64,000 bases of DNA, taken from NCBI GenBank assembly GCA_026874595.1, contig CM049321.1, positions 1,800,479 to 1,864,478 of the forward strand, read 5' to 3'. How positions within the stretch are numbered: position 1 is the first letter of the stretch; each line of letters begins with the position of its first letter. Made by a program: the position numbers and the translations under genes. The notes beneath the pieces are model-generated. The model ran no database searches, was not told where the DNA came from, and was given only the letters and a program-made list of their open reading frames with translations. This document shows positions 19,655-32,500 of this stretch, in pieces. This DNA is from Sipunculus nudus. Lineage: Eukaryota; Annelida; Sipuncula; Golfingiida; Sipunculidae.

Positions 19655-22600
19655 GGGTCCATTTATAGTCGGGGCACTGAAGCCAAATTTTGAGGAGTAA
19701 ATGGTAAATAACGGTAGAAAGCTAATGTCATTCGATGCGCCAAAGTCTCTAGAATGGCATATAAAAATCCGCTATGGAAATATTTTCAGAGCGGTTTTAA
19801 ATTTTAATATTTTAAAATAAAAAATAACATAAACAGTACCTTATTACGTTATATTACAAGTCAAGTTTTCACATTAATGCACATAAAGCACCTGTAGTGA
19901 CTTTGAGAAGTGTACATGGTTTACCGACTCCACAAGTATGGGCTTCAGGAATTTATTGTTCAATATTAATTCAAATTAAAAATAAAAAAATAGGAAATAT
20001 ATTGATATTCAAAGGTGATTCAAAGTTTTTGTAAAAACAAATCTATTGTACATTATTTGGTCCCATATAAGAAGCATTTACAATTTCAGCTTCTTCTTTA
20101 AACTTTAAAAGTAAATAAAATTTAATTTAAAATGAAGTTTTAAATTTTGGCATATATAAAATATCCTTTTTCTGATAGACCTGCATGTAGGCATTGTTCT
20201 AAAAATGAATTTAACCAACTTAATTGATATAAACCGTTAACTAAATATTATCTCTTATTAATGAGAAGAATTTAATTTTTTTTTAATTTAAATTTTTGCC
20301 AAAAACCTTTCACTTCAATTAATTCAAAGAGTTGAAAGTATAATGTTTAATATAATTGTGCTTTGTTGGATACACCAAATCGAATTACATTGACTGGTGA
20401 TTTAACAAATACATTTAAAATTTTTAAAATACAGGTTTGAAAAATGCAGACATTTTGTGTAGAGAATAGCAAACATCAGATGTGTACAAATTTGTAGGGG
20501 ATTTTCTTATATTTTATCAAAATTCACCTCCTGATATATTTATATATATTATGGTTTGGAGATATTTGTTTATAGCTGTTGGTAAAAGGGAGGCTTGATA
20601 CCCTGATGCTGGTCTACAAGTTTCCCTGTTTTTTTTTAGTATTATAGACTATGAATATACCTATAACTCTCTCACGCAGAAGCATACAGAAGGAAACGGC
20701 GCCACATGCAAAATCTGGTACTGTTTATGTATTTCTCATTTAATCTGTACTCCAATATTATATAGTACACGAGGTTTTTTTCGAACTTGACTTAATCTTT
20801 GATTGTATCAAGGAAAATCGAAACTGAGAGATGCACCATTTTAATGAACAAGTACCCCTAGATAGAATATTTCTCATCTATAAAATATACCCGATAGGTA
20901 AAATATAGCCAACATTTAATTGGTTATCCCCTTCACGTATAATATTTGACCAACCCAACTACCTATATATGAAAGGTATTTGATTACAAATTAAAAGTTT
21001 AATTTGCTAGGAATGGATACAAATTTCAAATTCTATAATAATTTAGTAGTAATGTTGGGGAACCTCTTGATCATATATGCCAGCTTTGGAATAGATTTAT
21101 CGCGAACAGTATGAAGATGTTTTCATCCTACCAAATAAATGCATGTTATATATTGATATGAAATGTACAAAGGACTGCAAATGAAATTACCTGAGTGGCG
21201 TGAACTCATTATAGGCACGACCAGGCAGTGAATATGGTATCAGGTTACAGTATTTGATTAAATTATTTGAAAAAAAAAAGTTAATGGATAACTTAAATTA
21301 AAAGTTTAAACTTAATTATTTTGGCTATAAAAATCAAGGTATTATGTTAACAAATTTTATGATAAAAATATGAATTTTCATGCAACAACAAAGATAGGGT
21401 AGGGGTGCCAGATCTGGGATATGAATGAGCTGTGAGGGCAAATTAGCTCAGAAAATGAACATGAGAACAGAAGCGGAAGAACCTAGGCAGAAAAAAAAAT
21501 AAGTTTCATGAAAAAAAAACCCTGTTAAAATAAGTTAATGTATTCGTTACTTTGTCTGTTATCTATGAAAACTTCATGTATACAGCATGACAGACGCCTT
21601 ATGTATTTTCATTCATTTCATTTCATATCAATTTCAATTATCATATACCAGGTTCAAACCAGAAACATTTCATGGTTATATTTTTGGAATGTCCAAAATT
21701 AAAATTAAACGTTGACATGCACGAAGAAATGTGACTGATTCTGATTCAAACTTCGTTTATATATCCAATGTTTGCCACCTCCAGCACAAAATGCCTGCAA
21801 TAATTAAACTAATCACATAAAATATATGAAAATGTCAATTACTGAAATACGTTTCAAGTGACAACTTGAAATACTGATTAAGTAATTTTGCACTTAAATA
21901 TATGAAAAGCCACAAAAATAGAAAAAAAAATTTTATTTTCAGTTGTATAACGACTTTTTTTTTAACAATGCTTATACACACACCAAATGTGTATACGAGC
22001 TCGTTTGAAAATGTGTGTCATTCCGGATGCCATGTGTCGGACAATAAGCCTGATTATATCAAGATATTGCGTTATAAGTGTGATTTTAAACCATGTAAGT
22101 TTAATTTAAAATAAGTAGTATAGTTTGGTAAACAATTTTAGTTTATCAAATACGTGACCTTTTTTTTACAAAACTGAAGGGTTTAAACGAAAAATTAAAA
22201 AAAATACATATTTTAAGATTTTAAGAAAATTAAATTTTAATTTTAAAGATTCAAACATAGAAATTGAAAATTGCAAATGCTTCTGTTGTTTCAAGCAGAC
22301 CCATATTATTAAAAATGAGTATTCTTCTGGCTTTGATAGGTTCTCGAAATCTTAAATATGAGTATATTTTCATACTTTTTAAAATTTAATTTTATATTAA
22401 AATTTGAAAATGAAGTATAGAAAACCATTAAATTTGGTGCCTTACAACAAAGACGCAAAGCAAACTGCCCCGGCATACCGTATGTGCATAAATGTAACTT
22501 TGGCTATTTATATCGCAAAATAATGGACCTTCTATGTTATTTTTAATAAATGATGGACCTTTATTATAAAAAAAATTGAAATTAAATTAAATTTACTTTA

Positions 22601-23125
22601 AAGATTAAAACATAGAAGTAGATTTGGTGAATGCCCTATTGGGACCATATTATGTAAAATAAATATTTTACTGGCTTAAACACGAAACGCTCAGTGAACT
22701 TTGAATATCAATGTATTTTCATATTTTTTTAAAACTAAAATTGAAAAAAATCCTGATCTTTTGGAGTCGCTGAACCAAGTACAGCATTGAACAATAAATT
22801 CCTGAAGTTCCAATCTTGTGGAGTCGGTAAACCAAGCACACTTCTCTAATTAGCTAAGTCCCTATATAAGTGCTTTATGTGCATTAATGTGAAAACTGGG
22901 CTTCTAATATCACTTAATAAGATACTTTTTATGCTATTTTCTATTTAAAAAAGATCAAAATTTACAACCGCTCTAAAAACTTTCCTCAGAGCGGATTTTA
23001 AAATAGCGGATGTTGAATATGTCATTCTATAAGGACTGGGGCGCATCTAATGAAACCAAGATCAGCTTTCTACCAATTTTTTCCATGTCGAACCCTCCAA
23101 CGACCCGACTATAAGTACTGGATGG
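19655..23125. mobile_element. 3.4-kb element with long inverted arms (foldback-like)
   Basis: The left arm (19655 to at least 20150) and the right arm (about 22540-23125) are inverted copies. Shared landmarks are TATAGTCGGG at the tip, 'ggtagaaagct', 'gatgcgcc', 'tagaatg.catat', 'agagcggtt.taaattt', 'ttcacattaatgcacataaa', 'ggtttaccgactccacaag' and 'ttcaggaatttattgttcaa'. The right arm also contains a diverged direct duplication (about 22240-22440 versus 22600-22750). The centre is very AT-rich with no transposase that I recognise. Probably a non-autonomous DNA element. Confidence 0.7.
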
Positions 23126-23528
23126 GAGAGAAGGGTCAAGTCATGACAAGTTCAGGTATTTCGAATTAAATTCATAATTTTAAATTTACAGTAAGATGGC
23201 AACATAATGAACATTTTCATGCAGGCTCTTTCAAATTGTGAGGGTGACTTTTATGTTCGCGACACCATTCAACACCGAAACGCTTCATTGGTCCATGTTC
23301 CAAAATCCTGCCCAATCATAGAAGAGGTTTCAATTTTGGCGATTTCCGTCTGTCTGTTCCAGTGATATACAAATCTTTCACCGAGTTGGAATTGACACAT
23401 CTGCGTTCTTTTGACAGCCGCAGTTGTGGCTAAGAAGTGACCAGAATAAGCTGATTTTATCTTTAATATGTGACTGAATGTTAAATGTTAACTTTCTGCT
23501 AAGTTCTGATTAATTCTTTTTGGAAAAT
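23126..23528 (+). promoter_or_regulatory. Probable UBE2G2 promoter and 5' leader
   Basis: About 400 bp between the inverted-repeat element and the UBE2G2 ATG. It contains CCAAT-type motifs in both orientations (ATTGGT near 23288, CCAATCAT near 23312). No clear TATA box. The transcription start is not visible. Confidence 0.4.
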
Positions 23529-23571
23529 ATGGCGGGGTCAGCTCTGAAACGCTTGATGGCAGAATACAAAC
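23529..23571 (+). CDS. UBE2G2: UBE2G2 exon 1
   Basis: Fourteen codons plus one base, [14 protein letters not shown] and the first base of Gln15, followed by a GTAAGT donor. The ATG has A at -3. Confidence 0.95.
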
Positions 23572-26500
23572 GTAAGTCAGCAGGGCCAGTGAACCATATA
23601 CCTTATTTATAAACCAATTATAATTAGATCGACGACTTTGGCCGTTTCATATTCGCGGCAATAGCACCTGAAGTGCTACCATGGCATGGTTTGCACCCTT
23701 GGCATGATTTGCACCCTAGGGTAGATTACACCCCGCTGAAAAAGGATGATAAAATAATTACTAAATTTAAAAGTAAAATATAAAATGTAATTCAAAGGTC
23801 CACCCAGATGGACTTAATATAACACTGTTAAGAACTGTTCTGTAGTCATATTGTGTTACTGTAGGTCCTTAGTATTGTATGGTTCCCCAGTTGCCATTGA
23901 TTTGCAAACCTCAGTTCAAATTATTTATGGAATTATCATTTTAAATTAATGTATTGGGATCAAATAAAAGTGATAATTAAACAGAAAAATAGAATGTGAA
24001 ATATAATTAATTGATCCTTGACTGTAATTAAAATGAAAAATACTTTTTTTGTTATTAATCAGTCTTTTTAAACCCCCATTTATTCTGTTTATTTAATGAT
24101 CCTTCAAAATGACCTTTCAAAAGTATATTCCAGAGATGTTTTTCTCTGTGGAGACTATTTAAAATCCCTGTCCTGCCACTTCCAGTTGCAAGTTATAACA
24201 CAATTAAATTTTATGTCATATCTTTTTACACTTAGTAGCTCATGTAATTAAAAAGTATTTCACTTATTTAATATTATACAAAAATAAATTATCAAATTAA
24301 AATATAAAAAAAAAGAGATTTTTAAATTTAAATTAATGAATATTGCAAAGCAGAGGACTGTTCTCTAGGTATATTACATATTTATTATCGATTCACTCCA
24401 TGTACCAGACAATCTGCATATAACCTGTCAATCACAATATATGCCTAACAACCAGGTATCCTACATTTCTTAGTTGTACTGGTGGGTTCCCAGTAGGTTT
24501 CAATCCCCATGTACATGTGAACATAAGAATTTATTATTTTCTGTTTTCTGCTAAATAACTGATAGCCAGCTGTATTCAGTATATGTGAATTTTTACTTTA
24601 AATCTCTTTATCCTTCTTGACTAATGATCCTCAGCATATTCATCTTTTAGTATATATATATATGTATATAGCAATTTTCAAAGTTAATATGTCAGAGGCA
24701 TTGTTCTTTGTTAAGAATAAATTTGAAATTATAACATTAAAAATTGCGTTAAGATATCAAGATTTATTGCTGAATTTTGTGTTATATTCTTTAACTGCTT
24801 TATGTGATTTAATGGTATTGCCCATATTTATATCTATTTCAATCTTTTGTGTCTGGATTATTTGTTGTACTGACTTACATATTTTAAATCCAAAGCATTT
24901 GAAATTCCCTTCCACTACAGCTACATTATTCAGTTTTATATTAGTTTTTTCATTAGCCCCTCCACCATGAGTTGTTTAACATTACTGGGCAAAGTAAATG
25001 GCCATATGCACGATAGCACAAAATTGAACTTGGAAACCTTTAATCCAGTTATCTTGCAATCAGTTCATTGTACTATCAACTAATCCACAATCATTGTACA
25101 AATATTACCTTAGCACTGCCCCAGCCTCAATTAGAGCTCTAAGGACTGGCCTATACTCTTTCTCCCCTAATCAATTAGCCTATTGCATGGTTTGCACCCT
25201 GCCTTGGGGTGCAAATCATGCCAAGGAGGCAAACCATTGAATAGTAGCACCTCAGCCCCCACTCATTTGCTGGGTTAAGTTTTCGCAGGTTTCCCTTTTG
25301 GCTTATTCTTGGAGCGTATACACAATCAGGTCTACTTTAGAGATTGAAAATTAGACATTTCTCAAGTTACTTCTTCATGTTTAATTCCAATGAACACTTT
25401 CAGATGTCTCTGCTTTCCTGTTAATATTTTTATGATAAATTTGCCAATGAATGTCCGAAGACGTCTCTGTCTTGATTTGAACCCACATTCTCATGGCAAG
25501 TCCGCACCCCCCATCCCCATGCTCAATCAGATTAGCTACAGGCTTGTAAAGTTAATAATTCTTCTCATTATAATTGTTCTTTCTTAATCTTGTTTGTGTT
25601 TCAGCTCCTAAGATGGAGAGTTTACCCTGTAAGGCCCTGTCAGATCTGACCAAAGTGATTCAGACCATGATATTTGGCATTCAGCATGATGACATGCAGC
25701 AACCACTACATATTATGCATGATACAGCTGTGTTGACTCAATTAAGATATAAATTGTAACATAATGTTCAAGAAAATCAGATAATTGTTGCCTCTATCGG
25801 CTCTTGATTACAGCCTGGCTAGGCATGCTGGGAAGGCTAAGGACGGTCTATTCTTTGGCAGTGTCATTGGGATCTGTTAGGGAACCACCACCTATAGGGT
25901 ATTATTTAGTAATTTTTATAGATTACCCTTTCAATTTGCAGTTTGGGGTTGTGACAAATCAGAGGCCGAAATGGCATACTATTGAAATCTCGTTAAAACA
26001 TCACAGATTTGCTCCAATGTCGTAACAGCAGATTATGACTGCTGGATTATTCCGTACCCCTTGCATATAAAACCCGAAATCAAGAAGGCTTAATTATAAC
26101 ATGTATGATCCTTGCATATGGATACCTTCATCCTCATTCAATAGACAGTGCCACCTACTGGCCATTGACCTATCCTTGATAAAAAAGATGATTATAGATA
26201 ATATAGGGAAGTTATTATCATTTGGTATATAACTGATATATTGAGAATGTAGGCATTAATTTGATTCCAAACATATCTGCATCTGTTGTTTGAGATCTGC
26301 CATTCAAAGACATTCACATATGTCTTTTGCCACATTTATATCAACGATCTAGTTAACTGAATTTTACTTTTCAGAGCTGACTCTGAATCCACCAGAGGGT
26401 ATTCTTGCTGGGCCAATCAATGAAGAGAATTTCTTTGAGTGGGAAGCACTCATAACGTGAGTTAAGATTTTAGTATTGTCTGAATAGCTGAAAATATCTT

Positions 26501-29500
26501 AATCTTAGTATAACTACAAGGTCATTGTTATACCCACCTTGTCACCAAACTCTATTGTAGACAATATAGTTCATCATCAGGAATATAATCGGAATCTTCC
26601 TGGGACAAGATTTCCCCTCCCCAGGGCTTGTTTATATGCTTACATGACAAAGGAGCTGTGCCCAAAGCTGGGTATTGGTCAGCCTATTCAGGTTTAATAT
26701 GTATTGCAACATACTTAAGGAGATATCCAATATGTATTGACGATACGCTACATTTTGCTTTGTGTAACATTTTTTATTAAAGTTTGTCATAAACAAATGA
26801 AAAAAATATAGACTGTGGTTGGCTTGTTATTTGCAGTGGTTTCAAATTTGCGATGTTCACGGTAGTGGAAAGGCTACAAAATTGAAACCACGCATGGAAA
26901 ATAATAGTCTCTGTAGTTGCCACCAGGTGGCAATAATTGGCAGTACTGGGAAATAAAAATAATCCAGATGATGATCATTTTGATTGCAGCATGCGACGTG
27001 TCCATGATCTAAGTTTTTTTTATAAAATATTGCTTGGTTCCCACCGGCATGTCTGATTTTATTTATTAAACTGCAATCGCAAGCTTATTGTCTTGATCGA
27101 ACTGCTTGAACTCTGATCTGATCATTCGCCGCTTAGAGTAATTCTCCTCTTTTATCACATTCACACTCGTGCACGGTTTAGGCAGACCTTCCGTGAGCGG
27201 TTGGTTCAGGGATATGACCCCTTCCCTAACCAACTTGTTATTTCCATGGAACGATGTTTCTATTATGTAATCCAAACATGATATGATCAAGGTAGACCAA
27301 GAGTCTCTTGTACATGGTTGATTTCAGCCAAACCTGTGTTTTATAGCTGAATCCCTTGTTGAGAAAAAATTTTCAGCTGAAAGTCTCATGTTATGGCAGC
27401 AGCTGCAAACACGGTAGAATAGACATGTGGAGGTATTTCAGGTTCTATGCTTACCTTACAAATATGACATCTGTGTATGGTGACTAATATATATTGTTCT
27501 GATATTATAGTGGACCAGAGGGCACATGTTTTGAAGGCGGAGTGTTTGCTGCCAGACTGGTGTTCCCTCCCGACTACCCCTTGAGTCCACCTAAAATGAA
27601 GTTTACCTGTGATATCTTTCATCCAAACAGTAAGTTGTTTACTACCCTAATCAGTGCCCCACATACTTAACACTGAAAATTCTCAGACTTTTGCATTCTA
27701 GTTATAATACAACAGATATGCTTTTGCCAAGTGACAAATGATAAACTAGAAAACATTCAGAGAGTGCTGACCTCTGCCAAGGCAGCTCATAACTGACATT
27801 GTCAGAAAGCAGCATTTTCCTGTAAAATATCCTGGACCCGGATCACCCCCAAAATTTAATAGATTGTTCATTGTATCATTGCAGAGCTATCCTGAAAATT
27901 TGATCAAAATCTATCAGTATTTATTGTGTAATATTGCTAACTGACAAACAAACCAACCAATGCCGGGAAAAAATACCCCTTGCCCCTTGGCATCTCCTAA
28001 CTGACACATGTTGTGGCTCCGCGATGCATATGGCCCCACGCACTGTGTTTATGTTGACACCTGTGATCGTGCCTGGTCCACTGTTTTCAACACACATTTA
28101 CATGAGTAAGCAAACGGTTTCAAGGCAATATTTTGACAGGTACAAATGTATTTTAAAGTTTAGAAATAATTTTTATTGTGTTAATACAACATGCTTTATA
28201 GGTGATTGGGCCCCTTTTATATGCAGCAGAATTGCAGTCTTACCAAATATATATTTAATTTATTCTTGAATATCAATATTTTCATGCACAACAAATTCTT
28301 AAAATTTTTAAGGCAGAACTTGATACCAAATACAACTAGTTTATTTGAGGATATTAAAAAAAAATGTGACCATGTCATGGTAAAACTAATGTAGTTTTAC
28401 TCAAATTTTGAAATGTATGTTGGTTCACTTATTTTTATGTATTAGCTATTTCATGCTTTGCTGTATCAATGTCGCTTGCATGCATTGTCAAAAGTTGCAT
28501 TTTGGCATCCTCCTGTCTCGTACAAAACAAGATGTGAGCATATTTAATGACAATTTTTTTTGTAAGATGATGTTAACAAAGCATTTGAATGAACAAAATA
28601 AAACTATATAAACTCAGCGAGAAAATATAATGGTCTTTGACGGTACACGTGTATTTGAAAGAAGTCACTTGTTCACCAATAGATGGGGTTGAAAAAGGGG
28701 ATTTCCGTAGACATAGGCTTGTCTATGCTAAAATAGTGTTACTGCTACCGACTTAAATCTTGAGCTTGTATAAGCTTATCTCCCATGGGGGGGGGGGGGG
28801 GGGTGTTAAGTCATTTACATTCTTATTACAACAGGGCCCAGGACTATAAACACAACAAACAACAACCATGGCCCCCTTTCATTTACCTTTCAGGGAAACG
28901 GCACGTACACGTGGAGTGATGCTATTGGTTTTCCTTGGTGAAGTCACGACTTGCACTCCAAATATGGCCATATCGTCACCTGCTACATCCACAGTGTAAA
29001 CAAATGTGCTATAAAATCCCATAGAAAACCAGAGCTTATTCTGGGGTAATTTATACATGGATCACCCCAAAAATTAAATTGTTCCTTGTATTGTTCCTAG
29101 GCTACCCTTAAAATTTAATCAAAATCTGATAAGTACTTTTTGAGTAATGTTACTATAAGAAAAAAACACACAGACAAACAAACAAACGCCACCAAAAACA
29201 TAACCCCTGCTGCTTGGCAGAGGAATTAACAGGTATAACTGATTCCCCTGTGCCTACATAATCAGTAAAATTTCATTTAAAAATATATGATGTGCAAAGT
29301 TTACAGGAAAATAGACAAACAAACAACACTCAGATAAAACAGATTTACCAAATCACCTAAAACACTGGAGTTTAGGGTACCTATGATAAAACACTGGAAT
29401 GTTCCCACTGAACATCAGATTAAAAACCAAAAACTGGCATTAAGTGATGAATTATAACCTGTTGAAAATGTCAGTTTTGTGTTGTGACATACCTTTGTGG

Positions 29501-32500
29501 AATAAATTACATGTGAGTGTTGTCATATGTCAGAAGGTTTCAAGTCTTATGCTTGTTAGCGATCGGTCAAAGTCATAAATATCAGCCATGCTGACTGATA
29601 AACACAAGAAGACTTCAACAAGAATATGACTTAAATTTAGTATCACATAACTGTTACACAATACAGCTTAGATATATTTAACAGATGAATATTCATTAAA
29701 TATTTTTTTGGCAAACCAGCAGAAATTTTTTTTAACAGGAAGGAAATGAAATTTCAGTGCCATTGTCCCTGATCATCAGTCATTGTTTGTAATATATTTT
29801 ATGAGCAGAATAACTTTGAAATTTTTCCTGAAATTTGAAATGCATATTGTTTCATTCAAAGTTTCAGAGAAGTTTGAAACAGGTAACCTTGACCTTGATC
29901 TAAAAGGCTAAATCTGCCAAAATGTGAAAATTTTTTGAACCTCGTAACTTTTGATGCATTGCATATTTTGTCCTCAAATTTAACACTCAACCTATTTGAA
30001 CCAAAGTCAAATCTGCAGATTTATATGTTTTTCAGAATGCTGTAACGTTTGAGATAAATATGTTATATCCCTCAAATTTAGGGAAGGCCCATGGTTTAGG
30101 GGGAGACTATGTCATATATATCTGTTTTTGCCTCTTCAAAAACCAAAGCCACTCAAGTTCATATATAAACATAGTCTATTTAGGATTCTGTGTGGTGAGA
30201 CTGAAAAGATGGAAATTTATGTAAAAAAAAACCCGTGAAAATTGTGAAAGTACATCCTTGGGAAATATGAAGAAAACCACGTAATGCTCATATGCCACAG
30301 ATAATATAACATTAAAATGGTTCATATAGTAGAACTGTACCATCAGTTATCTAAAGAAATTTCAGTTCTTTCATTCTTCAAGAGGAGGAGCTACTGTACC
30401 CTCAAAGGGGCTTGTTCTGATACCTATAGTCTATTAACCAAAGATATTCTACAGAACCTTTTATAAAAGTAGGTTAGAAAAAACGCCAATTCGACTGCAC
30501 ATGGGCTGATCATTTTGTTTATATCCATGTATTTATAACATGTTGGGGGCCAGCCAAAATAATCTAAACACTTTCAATAAGGTCATTTAATGGCAAGTCT
30601 GACAAACCAGAGATTTGCTTAGGCCATTTTACAACAAAAGACCTTTCCTTTTAACTTCTGTATATTGCAACCAGCCACCTAAGGCTACAGGGTTTTCCCA
30701 TTTGTCAACATACCTGTGTTTCTTAACACCTTGTAGGTAAACATGTTCATACCACAAAGGCATTTCCAGGAGAATTAGGTAAAAATAAAAGGTTTGGTTC
30801 TAGGGCACTCTTTTGCAGAAATCAGTGCGCAAGGGCTTTTTTTTAACTTTTTCATGTTTTGATAAAACTTTTATATGATCAGGGAAAAGCATGAAAATAA
30901 TAGAATTGTTTTGCTTATCTGGTAAAAGCACTACATAACAAAGGAAATGTGATCAAAATAGTATTATTTTATCTTCTTGAAAGAAATGTCCAAGTGGCTG
31001 GAGCTCAAAATTAGTAAGTTCTTATTGAAAATCAAAATAAAAATTTTTGATGCAGGGGGTTTAAGTTGACCAGGGCGGTCCCTGAGGACCATACCTTTTT
31101 TTTGCCATACCTAGAGTACATCAGTATTTATGCAGAGTAAGCCAGAGATCAAATAAATTCTGTAGAAAAGGTAGGTGAATGGATGGCTTTTGTTCAGAGT
31201 GGTCATGACAGATGGCACTGCATGCACCAACAAATTTTGATACCAGACTGGCTATTCTTTCAGTTCCTTTCTTCACTCTTGCAGTATATCCAGATGGTCA
31301 AGTTTGTATATCAGTTGTCCATGCTCCTTTTTTCATTCTTGCAATATATCCAGATGGTCGAGTACCTATATCAATTCTCCACGCTCCTTTCTTCACTCTT
31401 GCAGTATATCCAGATGGTCGAGTTTGTATATCAATTCTCCACGCTCCTTTTTTCACTCTTGCAGTATATCCAGATGGCTGAGTTTGTATATCAATTCTCC
31501 ATGCTCCTTTCTTCATTCCTGCAGGATATCCAGATGGTCGAGTTTGTATATTGATTCTCCACGCTCCTTTCTTCACTCTTGCAGTATATCCAGATGGCCA
31601 AGTTTGTATATCAATTCTCCACGCTCCTCTCTTCACTCTTGCAGTATATCCAGATGGTTGAGATTGTATATTGATTCTCCACGCTCCTTTCTTCACTCTT
31701 GCAGTATATCCAGATGGTCGAGGTTGTATATTGATTCTCCACGCTCCTTTCATCACTCTTGCAGTATATCCAGATGGTCGAGTTTGTATATTGATTCTCC
31801 ACGCTCCTTTCTTCACTCTTGCAGTATATCCAGATGGCCAAGTTTGTATATCAATTCTCCACGCTCCTCTCTTCACTCTTGCAGTATATCCAGATGGTCA
31901 AGTTTGTATATCAGTTGTCCATGCTCCTTTTTTCATTCTTGCAGGATATCCAGATGGTCGAGTTTGTATATCAATTCTCCACGCTCCTCTCTTCACTCTT
32001 GCAGTATATCCAGATGGTTGAGATTGTATATTGATTCTTCACGCTCCTTTCTTCACTCTTGCAGTATATCCAGATGGTCGAGGTTGTATATTGATTCTCC
32101 ACGCTCCTTTCATCACTCTTGCAGTATATCCAGATGGTCGAGGTTGTATATTGATTCTCCACGCTCCTTTCATCACTCTTGCAGTATATCCAGATGGCCA
32201 AGTTTGTATATCAATTCTCCACGCTCCTCTCTTCACTCTTGCAGTATATCCAGATGGTTGAGATTGTATATTGATTCTCCACGCTCCTTTCTTCACTCTT
32301 GCAGTATATCCAGATGGTCGAGGTTGTATATTGATTCTCCACGCTCCTTTCATCACTCTTGCAGTATATCCAGATGGTCGAGTTTGTATATCAATTCTCC
32401 ACGCTCCTTTTTTCACTCTTGCAGTATATCCAGATGGTCAAGTTTGTATATCAATTCTCCACGCTCCTTTCTTCATTCCTGCAGGATATCCAGATGGTCG

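Noticed and set aside
24617-24970. 117-codon hydrophobic open frame
   Set aside because: It lies in the AT-rich interior of an inverted-repeat element. The hydrophobicity follows from T-rich codons and there is no family signature.
25605-25759. Exon-like segment in UBE2G2 intron 1 (TTTCAG, short open stretch, GTAAGG)
   Set aside because: Including it would shift the UBE2G2 frame and the protein is complete without it. No homology recognised.
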